From assembly GCA_029557915.1 (NCBI GenBank), contig JAKQHS010000050.1:1-41400 (forward strand): a stretch of 41,400 nt of DNA. Reading direction: 5' to 3'. Positions 24,519-33,533 of the stretch are shown here, piece by piece. Positions within the stretch are counted from its first letter, which is position 1, and the number at the start of each line of letters is the position of its first letter. The translations under genes and the position numbers were made by a program. The stretch is from Bacteroidota bacterium (lineage in GTDB: Bacteria; Bacteroidota; Bacteroidia; Chitinophagales; Saprospiraceae). The notes beneath the pieces are model-generated. The model saw only the letters and a program-made list of their open reading frames with translations, did not search any database and was not told where the DNA came from.

Positions 24519-25519
24519 TGGACCTCGGCAAACATGCCCAGTTTGATCCGGCCGTCGTTGACCACTTTTATTTTAACCGGGTAAACCAGGTTGGCCCTTT
24601 CGTCCACGGTCATAATGGATTTGGGAGTAAACTCCGCCTTGTCCGAGATCCAGGAGATGTTTCCCGGATAGGACAACACCGCCTCCCCACCCTGGTCAAT
24701 CCATACCGTCAGGTCCTGGCCCAGCCGGATCTCGCCCAATTGGGTTCCGGTGACATAGGCTTTAAGATAGAGGGTATCCAGGTTTGCGATTTTATAAAGG
24801 GCCTTCCCCGCATTGACCATTTCATGGGCATAGGCATATTGGGTCAGGACGGTACCGCGCATCGGATTGGTGATCCTGCATTTTTCTTCCAGGTCTTCCA
24901 ACTGTTCAAGCTTCGCCGAAAGAGGCGATTTTTCACTCAGTATCGCCCTGTTTTGAATGGCCGTATTCTGTCGCGCGGCCTCGATCTGACGCTTCGTGAT
25001 GTCCACCTGGGACTTAGCCACCGCGATTTGTTTTTCCACCACGGACTTTTGCGTCCGCACATCATCCAGTTGTTTTACCGGGGCGGCTTCGGCATCCACC
25101 AGTCGCTGTAAACGGGTTTCATCGCGGACCAGAGCGGCAAGCTGGTCTTCGAGAATCCGGATCTGGTTTTGATTCAAAACGGCTTGTTGCTCCAGCACCT
25201 TGATATTTGGGCCCGCATCCGCTTTTTTGTCCTCCAGGCTTTCCAGAGAGGCCCTGGCCTGCTGAACAGCCAGTTCCTGCTGGCTGCAGGAAATCATGCC
25301 CACCGGAGCGCCGGCATCCAGGACCATGCCTTCCTCCAAATCCAATTGTAAAATTTTGCCGGTGGATTCGGCGGATACGATGACCTCGCGACCCTCAAAA
25401 ATTCCACTGGCCTGATAGTCCCTCTTTTTGTTGTTGCATGCCCCGGTAAACACCAGGAGCAGGAGGATTAAACCCGGAAGCAACCGGATCCGTGATGGTG
25501 AAAATTTACCTTTTGCCAT
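24509..25519 (-). CDS. HlyD/YbhG-type periplasmic adaptor, predicted lipoprotein
   Basis: A 336-residue membrane-fusion protein. The N-terminus ends with the lipobox FTGAC, so Cys28 is probably lipidated. The first barrel/lipoyl half is at about 40-85, a long coiled-coil hairpin at about 85-205 (SLESLEDKKAD ... AKLEQLEDLEEK), and the second lipoyl half begins CRITNPMRGTVLTQYAYAHEMV. The beta-barrel domain follows. It bridges the inner-membrane ABC pump and the TolC-like channel. It overlaps the TolC-like gene by 14 bp and the downstream ATPase by 10 bp, a tightly packed operon. Confidence 0.94.
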   Translation of the reverse strand: MAKGKFSPSRIRLLPGLILLLLVFTGACNNKKRDYQASGIFEGREVIVSAESTGKILQLDLEEGMVLDAGAPVGMISCSQQELAVQQARASLESLEDKKADAGPNIKVLEQQAVLNQNQIRILEDQLAALVRDETRLQRLVDAEAAPVKQLDDVRTQKSVVEKQIAVAKSQVDITKRQIEAARQNTAIQNRAILSEKSPLSAKLEQLEDLEEKCRITNPMRGTVLTQYAYAHEMVNAGKALYKIANLDTLYLKAYVTGTQLGEIRLGQDLTVWIDQGGEAVLSYPGNISWISDKAEFTPKSIMTVDERANLVYPVKIKVVNDGRIKLGMFAEVQWK

Positions 25520-26789
25520 GGATGAGATTTAATAGTTCTTTGGATTGTAACAGCTGGATTTGATGCATATCCTTTTTGATCCGGGCCTGGGTCAGGTTGT
25601 TGGCATCGGTGGCATATTCATTTACGGTGGCAACCCCGGTTTCCAGTTGGGCTTCGCTGCTTTTCAAAACCCGTTCATGCAGGGCGATCACCGCCTCATC
25701 TTCCAGGAGGAGCCGGCCGAGGTGTTCGATTTCCGTCTCCTGGGCCCGGATCCGGATCTTTTCCTGGAGATTAAAGGATTCTTCCTGCACCTTTATCTTG
25801 TCCAGCCCGGCTTGCAGCAGGTCTTTTTCCCGCTGGCCCTGCCGGCTGTATAGGTTATTAAGGTTCCACTGCCATTTCAGGCCAAGGATTGTGTAAGGCT
25901 TGAATTCATCCGACAGGAGATTCAAACCCGGACGGCCATAACCCAATTGACCAAAGAGCTGGACTTTGGGTTGAAATCGGGTTTGTGACAAACTAAATGA
26001 AGCGGCCTGAAATTTCCGTTGGGCCTCAAACAAAGCCAGTTCGGGACGGGTACCGGCCAAATCCTCCGGACTGAGGCTGGGTACAAACTGCATGCTTGAA
26101 TCGAGGGACATTCCCGTGAGCAGTTCCAGGGAGGACAAAGCATTGGACTTTTGTTTTTTTATTTCCAGCATGGCTTGGTTTGTCTCCCGGATCTTTATTT
26201 GCAAGGCCGCCTCCTGGGATCCCGCCGCCATGCCTTCCCCGATCTGCCTGTTTAGGCGCGCCGCTTTTTTTTCCAGGTCTTCAGCCAGGAGGGACCATTG
26301 TCGAATGGAAAGATCGGCCAGGAGGACGCTGAAAAAAGTCTTACAAACCAGTTCTTTCAAGGGATGGATCATCACCTGTGTGCCGGCCAGGTCCATATCG
26401 TAGGCCCGGACACTCTGTTCATCCTGGGCTTTGCGCTGGCCTCCGTCATAGATGAGCTGGGACAATTCAAGCAATGCCCGGTACTGATCCCGGGGCTGTC
26501 CCGGGATATCCAGCCCGGGAAGGACGACGGGGATTTCCGTCACATCCGATTGCCAGGAAGCCTGGCCCAAAAAGCTGGCCTGGGGAATGCGGGAGAGGGC
26601 ATTGATTTTTTTCTGGTTTTCTTCGGTCGATTTCGCGATGGCGGCCATTCTTTGGTAAGGATGGTTTTTTTCAATGGCCGCATAAAGATCGACAAGGCTG
26701 ACCCTGTTTTGAGAAAACCCTGTTAACACAACAGCCTGGATCAAAAACAAGGCAAGGACGAACCGCTTAAGCATATGGGCATGTTTCAT
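25506..26789 (-). CDS. TolC-family outer-membrane efflux channel
   Basis: A 427-residue protein with a signal peptide (helix about 8-24, ending GFSQ). Two outer-membrane-efflux repeats follow, built of long helices (AAIEKNHPYQRMAAIAKST; LEAQRKFQAASFSLSQTRFQPKVQLFGQLGY is the start of a barrel strand pair). The C-terminal half ends in the helix with TGVATVNEYATDANNLTQARIK, a typical TolC-family motif. It should form the trimeric exit duct of the pump. It lies 12 bp after the TetR stop and overlaps the adaptor gene. Confidence 0.93.
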   Translation of the reverse strand: MKHAHMLKRFVLALFLIQAVVLTGFSQNRVSLVDLYAAIEKNHPYQRMAAIAKSTEENQKKINALSRIPQASFLGQASWQSDVTEIPVVLPGLDIPGQPRDQYRALLELSQLIYDGGQRKAQDEQSVRAYDMDLAGTQVMIHPLKELVCKTFFSVLLADLSIRQWSLLAEDLEKKAARLNRQIGEGMAAGSQEAALQIKIRETNQAMLEIKKQKSNALSSLELLTGMSLDSSMQFVPSLSPEDLAGTRPELALFEAQRKFQAASFSLSQTRFQPKVQLFGQLGYGRPGLNLLSDEFKPYTILGLKWQWNLNNLYSRQGQREKDLLQAGLDKIKVQEESFNLQEKIRIRAQETEIEHLGRLLLEDEAVIALHERVLKSSEAQLETGVATVNEYATDANNLTQARIKKDMHQIQLLQSKELLNLIHGKR

Positions 26790-26801
26790 CGGAACGGGGA
26801 T

Positions 26802-27413
26802 TTATTTTTTGATGGAATTCCAGATCATGGTCACTACTTCTTTCTTTTTTTTCTGCATGAGGCTGTTGAATGATTTTTCGGTGAAACCCAGTTTACCGGT
26901 CAGGATGGGTTTGGCCAGGAATGGAAAGATGGTCATCGCCTGGATGTTAAGGATCAATTCGCGGGCTGAGATATAACGGATAATACCTCGCAGGCTTTCC
27001 TCCTTGATCTGTTTTTCAAGCTTTGTAAGGACCCGGTTGACCGGGATGTTTTCCATGCCCTTAAAGATCATCTCAGGATTTCGGTGCAGTTCGCTCAGGA
27101 TAAAGACTGGCAATCCCGGCATGCCGAGCAGTTTGTCGATATCGAGGGAAACGATTTGTTCCAGTTTCTTTTCAAGCGGGGCTTCTTCCAACAAGACTCC
27201 GGCAATGGAAGAAAACAGGTTCCTGAATTCGGAGAGGAAGATGGAGTCAAACAGTTTTTCCTTGCTGCGGTAATAATAATTGACCATGGACTTGGTGGTG
27301 CCCGCTTCCTTTGCGATCTCCTGGAGGGAAGCGCCAGCAAATCCTTTCCTTGAAAAATGTCTCCGGGCCGAAGCCAGGATCATTTCTTCAATATTTTTTT
27401 TCACGACGGACAT
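26802..27413 (-). CDS. TetR/AcrR-family transcriptional repressor of the efflux operon
   Basis: A 203-residue regulator from ATG 27413 (a GTG 9 bp upstream is in frame, but it sits inside the operator). The N-terminal helix-turn-helix (about 10-55) reads ASLQEIAKEAGTTKSMVNYYYRSKEKLF, with the TetR-typical Y-x-x-F/KEKLF end. The C-terminal two thirds form the ligand-binding and dimer domain, which is poorly conserved and gives no ligand. As the first gene of the operon, with a palindromic site overlapping its start, it is most likely an autorepressor released by a pump substrate. Confidence 0.93.
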   Translation of the reverse strand: MSVVKKNIEEMILASARRHFSRKGFAGASLQEIAKEAGTTKSMVNYYYRSKEKLFDSIFLSEFRNLFSSIAGVLLEEAPLEKKLEQIVSLDIDKLLGMPGLPVFILSELHRNPEMIFKGMENIPVNRVLTKLEKQIKEESLRGIIRYISARELILNIQAMTIFPFLAKPILTGKLGFTEKSFNSLMQKKKKEVVTMIWNSIKK

Positions 27414-27414
27414 G

Positions 27415-27444
27415 TCGAACACGTGTTTCGAACGTGTGTTCGAA
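27415..27444. promoter_or_regulatory. Predicted TetR operator
   Basis: TTCGAAC (27427-27433), GTGT, GTTCGAA (27438-27444) is a perfect 7-bp inverted repeat with a 4-bp spacer, 18 bp in all. It is preceded by a 13-bp tandem copy: TCGAACACGTGTT (27415-27427) next to TCGAACGTGTGTT (27428-27440). The first copy contains the 10-bp palindrome AACACGTGTT. The site lies between the -7 box and the start codon and would cover the transcription start. Confidence 0.7.
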
Positions 27445-27447
27445 TTT

Positions 27448-27480
27448 CAAAGATATAAGGTTTTTGTTTTAAAATCCAAA
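27448..27480 (-). promoter_or_regulatory. Promoter of the efflux operon
   Basis: On the minus strand TTTG (27477-27480), a 21-bp A/T-rich spacer and TATCTTTG (27448-27455) form a full match to the Bacteroidota consensus. The predicted start is near 27441, inside the operator, with a leader of about 28 nt. Confidence 0.8.
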
Positions 27481-27597
27481 AAAAGGTTATCGGTACGCTG
27501 ACTCCCGGGAAATTACCTTGTTGAGTATGAATGCGAGGAAAGGCGGGTGGATGCCCTTGGGATCAATTCATTATTCACTGCATTAGATTTACTCCTT

Positions 27598-28443
27598 TCA
27601 ATCACAATACAACTTAAAGGGCTTAAGAGACCGCGAACCGGTCAAACTTACTATATATACGCCGGCGCCGGGAGGCTTCCAGTCTATCGTGATCTCGCCA
27701 GGATAGGTGGAGGGCAATCTAACACGGTTTAATAATCTTCCATCCAGCGAATAAACATCCATCTTATCAAAAGGCTCCACCTGACTCAAAATAAACCTAC
27801 CCTTGTTATAAATTACTTTAGGATTTATTGGATTCCCATGCTCTGAGGTAGAGGCGCCCCGGGGCCGGAATAGAAAAAACATATATCGGATAGTATCACT
27901 GCTGTTCAAATTGTAATGCAAGGATAAACTTTTCGCCATTTCATGAGAAATAATTAAGGAATCCTGATCTCTCAATAAGAGGATATCGGAATAATCACCT
28001 GTTAGAGGCCCAATTATTGATGGCGCAAAACAACTTCTGGCCACGCAAATGCCATTAAAATCAGTCTTATTCCATTTCAAGGTCAAGGGAAACATATACA
28101 TATTCACTTTTACAATCAACTGCAAGGGTCCATATTCATATTCGCCGCATTTTGGTGAATGTATAATGGAGCGGTTAAAAGAATATACTCGTAATGGGTG
28201 TAATATAATATCAAAACTGTCCCGAAATAATATACTCTGATTCGGGCGATACAAATCGTACTCCCCAAATATTGTATCTCCAAATTCTTCATAGGCATTC
28301 CTGTCGAACCCAATAGTAAATTTTACCGCTTTCCCCTGTGCATTAGTCATCGTGAAATCGGATTCAAATTCCGCCATTTTCTGGGATGATGCCAGTAAAG
28401 GAGCAAGAAATCCTATAGTGCACAGTATAATCGAAATTTTCAT
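27598..28443 (-). CDS. Secreted protein of unknown function with C-terminal T9SS sorting domain
   Basis: A 281-residue protein, not recognised apart from its ends. A signal peptide (MKISIILCTIGFLAPLLASSQ) is followed by about 185 residues rich in Tyr, Phe and Ser with no family I know; it contains two cysteine-bearing stretches (PKCGEYEYG, ARSCFAPS). The last about 70 residues (FILSQVEPFDKMDVYSLDGRLLNRVRL ... GAGVYIVSLTG) follow the type A sorting domain pattern used by the Bacteroidota type IX secretion system, so it is probably exported and bound to the cell surface. The gene is clearly richer in A/T than its neighbours. A -7 box lies at 28517-28524. Confidence 0.75.
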   Translation of the reverse strand: MKISIILCTIGFLAPLLASSQKMAEFESDFTMTNAQGKAVKFTIGFDRNAYEEFGDTIFGEYDLYRPNQSILFRDSFDIILHPLRVYSFNRSIIHSPKCGEYEYGPLQLIVKVNMYMFPLTLKWNKTDFNGICVARSCFAPSIIGPLTGDYSDILLLRDQDSLIISHEMAKSLSLHYNLNSSDTIRYMFFLFRPRGASTSEHGNPINPKVIYNKGRFILSQVEPFDKMDVYSLDGRLLNRVRLPSTYPGEITIDWKPPGAGVYIVSLTGSRSLKPFKLYCD

Positions 28444-28516
28444 AACCCTAATGATTTGATCATGCCAGTTTGATGATAACTGCTAGAGCCTTTATTTCAA
28501 TTTTGGATCTGCAATA

Positions 28517-28524
28517 CAAATATA
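28517..28524 (-). promoter_or_regulatory. Candidate -7 box of the T9SS-cargo gene
   Basis: TATATTTG on the minus strand matches TAnnTTTG and would give a leader of about 65-70 nt. No -33 TTTG at 19-21 bp (a TTTG occurs 30 bp upstream). Confidence 0.35.
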
Positions 28525-28596
28525 ATTCCTGAATGCAGAGATAATGTTAAAGTGCAAAGCACTGGAGGAATAGCATGAAAATCCGCACTTGACCCC

Positions 28597-30615
28597 CTAC
28601 CATGAAACACCAATTCCCAGCCTCAACAACCTTCCCGCCCCGTTGATCCCCGAACCATGCACCCGGTAATCCTGATTAAACAGGTTTTCCACCCCGGCCC
28701 TGCATTCCAGCGACTTCAGTTTTACCGTCAGGCCCAAATTCAGAATATTCCAGGCAGGGGTGCCTGTCCTTGAAATGCGGTTGTCGGAAATATCACCGGC
28801 GCTGAGCCGGTCTTGCCTTCCCGCATTGAGTGATTCTGCATAAAAACTCCAGCGCAGCCCCGGCTGATACTGGATCTTTCCGATACAAAACAAGGGAGGG
28901 ATTCTCCGGATCGGTTCATCCGCACTTTGATTCTGACCAAAGGAATATTGGATCATTCCTCTGACAGTCCAGCGACTGCTGAATTTCAAATTCAAGGAAG
29001 ATTCCAGTCCATAGATATAGGACCGGTCCGCATTTTTTTTGATAAAAACGGGATATCCCTGGATGGAATCGCCCGAAATAGCGGTTCGGGTGATCAGGTC
29101 ATGCAGTTTCAGATAAAAAAGAGACGTTTCCAATTGAAGCGACTTGCTGACCCAGCGGTGGCCTGCTCCAAGATGTAATCCTTTTTCCGGGCTGAGTTCA
29201 TAATTGGGGACTTCGTACCTGAAATCGACAATCCCCAGGGTGCCTGCATCATCGATATTGGGCGCCCGGAAAGTTTTGTCGGCATGAATAAAAATCCGGT
29301 GGGCGCCCATCGTCCTGCCAAGGGCTAGATGCCAAACCAGGGCTGAAGGTTTTAAGACCACCTCGCCCAGGCTGGCCTCATTTGTTTTCAGTTGATAAAT
29401 ATTATACCTCCATCCCAGTGCGAGGTCCCAGGATTCCCAGTCAAAATTCCAGTCATTAAAAAAACCTGCATTCATGTAAGTCGCTCCATCGGGATAAAGG
29501 CCCCGCAAGGCCGGACTGCCCGGAACCGTCGTTTCCAATCCGGCAGTGCTATTGACCTTGTCCCGGTATAAGTCTACCCCGAGGATACCGCTCGTATTGT
29601 TTGAAGGACTCAACTCAAGCTGCGAGGAAAATCCCCAAACCCCGGCAATATCTTCTTCCTTCCTGACCGGGTCCGTCGTTTTTTTCTGCAGGCTCCTCTG
29701 TTCGGACAATTTTTGCCAGGACAGGGTAGTTTCTATCTGTTTAAAAAAACGCGAGCCTCCGAATTCATATTTATTGCGAAGGAAGGCCAGGTGATGGCTG
29801 AGCTGATCCGACTGGTTGCGTTGAAATCCTTCCAGCACCACTTTGTGATAAACCGGGACCTGCGTCTGCCGGGTGGCCGACCAGGAAAGGTCCCAGGCGC
29901 CGGCCGGGTTTTCCCACCGGGCTTTGAGATCCGCACTGCCTTCATCATAACCACTGGGGATTTGCTTGCCGGTTTTTTTGCCTCCCTGCAGATCCCCGTA
30001 ACCGGCTAAAGCTCCGCGCATCGACAAACCAAATTTGTTTTTTGAAAACCGGATCCCCGCATTGGCCAGTTTTTCCACGCCGGAGGAAGCCCATTGGGTG
30101 TAGACATTTCCGGAAAAGGTCTGCCCGGCACCGGTCACCGGATTCGAACTGATCAGGTGAATGACCCCGCCGATGGCATCGGAGCCGTATTGGACCGCCC
30201 CCGATCCCCGGATCACTTCTATCTGTCCGGGCTCAAAGAGCGATTGCAGGCTCAGGTATTGATTGGGGCCATAACGGTAGATGGAATTATTGAGCCGTAT
30301 TCCGTCCTTCACGATCAAAACCTGGTTGCCGGTAAGGCCGCGTATAAAAGGGGATCCCCCGCCCTGGTTGGTTTTTTGCATCCAGATCCCTTCGTGTTGC
30401 AAAGCTTCGACCAGGTTGCGGGAGGCGACCTCGTTCAGTTTTTCACGTTCAATTCTTTGTACGGGCATATTCACCGATGCCCTGGCCTGGGCCATGCGGG
30501 ATGCGGTGACAACGACTTCCTTCACTTCCAGAATGGTGTCGGACATGGATTGTTGTGCCTGGGCGCCAAGGGCGGTTTGAATAAATATGAGGCAACCTAC
30601 GATTGATCTCCGCAT
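28597..30615 (-). CDS. TonB-dependent outer-membrane receptor
   Basis: A 672-residue receptor, smaller than the one at 11571 and without the N-terminal regulatory-like domain. A signal peptide (ending GAQAQQ) precedes VKEVVVTASR, the usual TonB-box-adjacent stretch. The plug covers about 45-160 (LVEALQHEGIWMQKT, GSPFIRGLTGNQVLIVKDGIRLNN, GPGAVQYGSDAIGG-like GSGAVQYGSDAIGGVI). The barrel ends with an aromatic residue (GIGVSW), as expected for outer-membrane assembly. The plug resembles receptors for vitamin B12, heme or catecholate compounds; no firm ligand. It follows the YncE/phosphoesterase gene by 9 bp and is almost certainly co-transcribed, so a link to phosphate-ester or metal-phosphate uptake is an inference. 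Confidence 0.93.
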   Translation of the reverse strand: MRRSIVGCLIFIQTALGAQAQQSMSDTILEVKEVVVTASRMAQARASVNMPVQRIEREKLNEVASRNLVEALQHEGIWMQKTNQGGGSPFIRGLTGNQVLIVKDGIRLNNSIYRYGPNQYLSLQSLFEPGQIEVIRGSGAVQYGSDAIGGVIHLISSNPVTGAGQTFSGNVYTQWASSGVEKLANAGIRFSKNKFGLSMRGALAGYGDLQGGKKTGKQIPSGYDEGSADLKARWENPAGAWDLSWSATRQTQVPVYHKVVLEGFQRNQSDQLSHHLAFLRNKYEFGGSRFFKQIETTLSWQKLSEQRSLQKKTTDPVRKEEDIAGVWGFSSQLELSPSNNTSGILGVDLYRDKVNSTAGLETTVPGSPALRGLYPDGATYMNAGFFNDWNFDWESWDLALGWRYNIYQLKTNEASLGEVVLKPSALVWHLALGRTMGAHRIFIHADKTFRAPNIDDAGTLGIVDFRYEVPNYELSPEKGLHLGAGHRWVSKSLQLETSLFYLKLHDLITRTAISGDSIQGYPVFIKKNADRSYIYGLESSLNLKFSSRWTVRGMIQYSFGQNQSADEPIRRIPPLFCIGKIQYQPGLRWSFYAESLNAGRQDRLSAGDISDNRISRTGTPAWNILNLGLTVKLKSLECRAGVENLFNQDYRVHGSGINGAGRLLRLGIGVSW

Positions 30616-30624
30616 CTCCCGGGA

Positions 30625-33378
30625 TTATTTAAGATATTCCTGGATGGAGGTGCGTATAAAGGTCTCATCGTCCAGTTTGGGGCCGGTACCCAGGGCTTTC
30701 CAGTCGAATTCTTCATTCAAAGGAGTCAGGGCCTTGCGGGGATTAAAAACCAGGGTATCCACCATGGTTGCCTGGTAAGGGGAAAAATCAGGCTGGGTGG
30801 TGAAACACTCCGCCAGGTCGGTGGCGCCTGCATCGTATTGATTCAGATAAGGAATGCCCAGGATGTTCCAGAAGGTCTTGAAGATGCTTCCGAAACTGTA
30901 ATGAGTATGGCTTACGTAATTCTTTTTTGCATAAGGAGAGACCACCATCAGGATGCTGCGGTGGGCGTCGATATGGTCGCGGCCATCCTGGCTGTCGTCC
31001 TCCGTGATCACAATGGCCATTTCTTTCCAGTATGGGGTATGCGATAAAAATTCAACCAGGCGGCCCAGGGCCAGGTCGTTGTCCGACATATAACTTTCGC
31101 GGAAAGGGAAGCCCGCCTCCGGGCGGTCTCCGGCGCCATGATCGTTGGGAAGGATGATGGTGATCACCTGGGGCAGGCTCTTCCCGTCGCCCCATTTTTC
31201 ATTAAATTCCTCGATGAAAACATCCAGCCGGAACTGGTCCGGGATAGCCATATTGTAGGTGGCATACCGGCGGGAAGTGCGGTCGTACAGCGGCCCGGGC
31301 AAGGGATAATTGACCAGGTATTTCACCCCGCCGTATTTCATGGACGGATCGGCGAAAGAGCCGGCGTCAAATTCCACCCCAAAACCAAAATTGAAAAACT
31401 CCTTGCCGTTTCGGTGCAGGTGATCCCAGATGGACCCATGCGGGTTGTATTCTTCCGGGTAGATGGCGCCGGAAGCCCCGGTCATACCGAAACGGCCGGG
31501 GGCGTTGGAACGGTGATTTAGGTCTCTTTTACCTCCGTAAGCCGCAGACGTATGGGTCTCGAGCCATTCATTGGGATAGGTGCCCGCCAGCCAGCGGTGG
31601 CCGTCCGCGGAATGATCGGAATCCACATAAAAATTATCGCTGATGGCGAAGCGCTGGGCCAGGGCCAAATGGTTGGGCATGACCGTGGTGTTGATCACGG
31701 AATCGGTTCTTTTCTTATTGTAAAAACTAACCCGGTGCCCGTAACGAGCCATGGAAGGCTCCCCCTTGCCGTTTTTGATTTGTCCGAATACTTCGTCATA
31801 GGTCCTGTTTTCCTTCGAAACAAAAACAATATGTTTGATCGGGCTGGGGATCCCGGAGGCCGGATGAGGAGGCACCGGGCCCATTGATTTTTTATCCAGG
31901 GGTTTCCAGGAAAAATTATTGGCGATCACTTCCCCGGTAAACTTTGACAGCTCAGCCTCCGAAGGAATATCCAGTATGGTAACCGATCCTTTCATGAGTG
32001 AACCGATATAATCTCCCTCCGGGCCTGAGGTATAGGAGGGCCCGCCATTGGGGCCGCTTCCAAATCCTTTTGCATTGGCCACCAGGAGCTTTTTCCCGTC
32101 GGGGCTTACCCGGAGCTTGGATGGGAACCAGCCTACAGGCAAATGGCCCTGGAGGCTCAGGGTATTGAGGTCAATGACCCCGACCGCGTTGATCCCCGAT
32201 TCCGCAACGTACAATTTTTTCCTTTCCGGATCGAGGCTGAGCCCAAACGGAATGATCCCTTTCATGGGTCCAAGACGGTCGTCCAGTGTGAGGTCGATGC
32301 TTTTCACCAGGCTGTCGCGGGCGGCATCGATCACCGATATACAATCGTGGCTTCCGTTGCTGACATATACATATTGACCGTCGGTGACTATGGAATTGGG
32401 ACTGCTGCCCCCCACGGCGGGGATCCCATCGAGTTTTTCACCTACCCGGAAACCGGTCTTTATCCTAGCCTTTGGGGCGGACTGTGGCGACTCAAGGTCA
32501 AAGACCCAAATCGAAAAGGCTTCGTCCGCATTCATCTCCCCCAGGCCTTTGACCTGGATCGAATCGCGGTCAATGCCTTTGACCATTTCTTCAGAGCCAT
32601 AAGCAAAAGCAGGAAAATCCAGGGGCCGCAGCCCGACGCTGTTGGAATCCATATTGTTGACCAGGCTGTATTCAAACATGCCCACATTGGCCACATACAT
32701 CTTTTTTTCATCCGGAGAGAGGCAGATCCCAAAAGGATATCTTCCAGTGCGCCAGTTCCGCACCACGTTTCCGGTTTCCAGGTTTACTTCGATCACCCGG
32801 AACCCGGTCTGATCCACGGCATACAGGGTTTTTCCGTCGCGGGTCATGATCATGTCCCCGATATACCCGTCATTGTATCTGAAACCATCCTGATCCGAAG
32901 TACAGGAAATGGTTGATTTTTTCTCTCCGGACAAGGCATCAAAGGCGAATATTTTAGTGGTCTGCCCTCCCGCCACATAGATGGTTTTATCGTCAGGGGA
33001 AATGGCCAGGCCCATAAACACTGCGGAAAGCAGGTCGTCATCGGTATTGGCGGATTTGGGGATCTGCAAGGTGGTCATGGAATCGGTAAACGGGTTCCGG
33101 AGCACCGTGATGGAAAAGGGGTTGGTCCCCGAATTTGCGGTCACTGCGAGACGCCCGTCGGCTGAAAGCACCAGGCCATAAGGATGGGGAGCGATTCGGA
33201 CCGTCTTTCCCATGGGCCTTACGTATCTTCCATTGGGCAGGATGGCTTCGCGCTCGTTGATAAAACAATATTCGTTTCCGGCAGGTGCGGAGGATACCCA
33301 GATCTGGTCAGCGGATTTGTTCCGGCAAGCGAAGCACAAGAAAAGGAGAAGGAGTCCGATATAAATAAATGGTTTCAT
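30625..33378 (-). CDS. Bifunctional YncE-type beta-propeller/alkaline-phosphatase-like phosphoesterase, lipoprotein
   Basis: A 917-residue protein. The N-terminus (MKPFIYIGLLLLFLCFAC) looks like a lipoprotein signal with Cys18 as the lipidated residue. Residues about 40-500 form a seven-bladed YncE/SMP-30-like propeller (repeats such as GLVLSADGRLAVTANSG, GICLSPDEKKMYVANVG, KLRVSPDGKKLLVANAKG). Residues about 515-900 form a PF04185-type phosphoesterase domain with KENRTYDEVFG, DSDHSADGHRW, LPNDHGAG and TEDDSQDGRDHIDAHRS, the metal and active-site segments of acid phosphatase/phospholipase C relatives. It should act on phosphate esters outside the outer or inner membrane. First gene of an operon with the TonB receptor. 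A paralog lies at 37334. Confidence 0.9.
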   Translation of the reverse strand: MKPFIYIGLLLLFLCFACRNKSADQIWVSSAPAGNEYCFINEREAILPNGRYVRPMGKTVRIAPHPYGLVLSADGRLAVTANSGTNPFSITVLRNPFTDSMTTLQIPKSANTDDDLLSAVFMGLAISPDDKTIYVAGGQTTKIFAFDALSGEKKSTISCTSDQDGFRYNDGYIGDMIMTRDGKTLYAVDQTGFRVIEVNLETGNVVRNWRTGRYPFGICLSPDEKKMYVANVGMFEYSLVNNMDSNSVGLRPLDFPAFAYGSEEMVKGIDRDSIQVKGLGEMNADEAFSIWVFDLESPQSAPKARIKTGFRVGEKLDGIPAVGGSSPNSIVTDGQYVYVSNGSHDCISVIDAARDSLVKSIDLTLDDRLGPMKGIIPFGLSLDPERKKLYVAESGINAVGVIDLNTLSLQGHLPVGWFPSKLRVSPDGKKLLVANAKGFGSGPNGGPSYTSGPEGDYIGSLMKGSVTILDIPSEAELSKFTGEVIANNFSWKPLDKKSMGPVPPHPASGIPSPIKHIVFVSKENRTYDEVFGQIKNGKGEPSMARYGHRVSFYNKKRTDSVINTTVMPNHLALAQRFAISDNFYVDSDHSADGHRWLAGTYPNEWLETHTSAAYGGKRDLNHRSNAPGRFGMTGASGAIYPEEYNPHGSIWDHLHRNGKEFFNFGFGVEFDAGSFADPSMKYGGVKYLVNYPLPGPLYDRTSRRYATYNMAIPDQFRLDVFIEEFNEKWGDGKSLPQVITIILPNDHGAGDRPEAGFPFRESYMSDNDLALGRLVEFLSHTPYWKEMAIVITEDDSQDGRDHIDAHRSILMVVSPYAKKNYVSHTHYSFGSIFKTFWNILGIPYLNQYDAGATDLAECFTTQPDFSPYQATMVDTLVFNPRKALTPLNEEFDWKALGTGPKLDDETFIRTSIQEYLK

Positions 33379-33533
33379 GTTTTGGAATTCAATTGGGGCC
33401 CAAGTTAGATTTTCGTAAAATATCCGGGTTGTATTGAAATATAACTAAATGAATAAGTTTCTTCGGTCGGACCATCCTCCGGGATGCCTTAGAGCAAATG
33501 AACAACATAACCCGGCGCAGGAAATTCTTGGTT

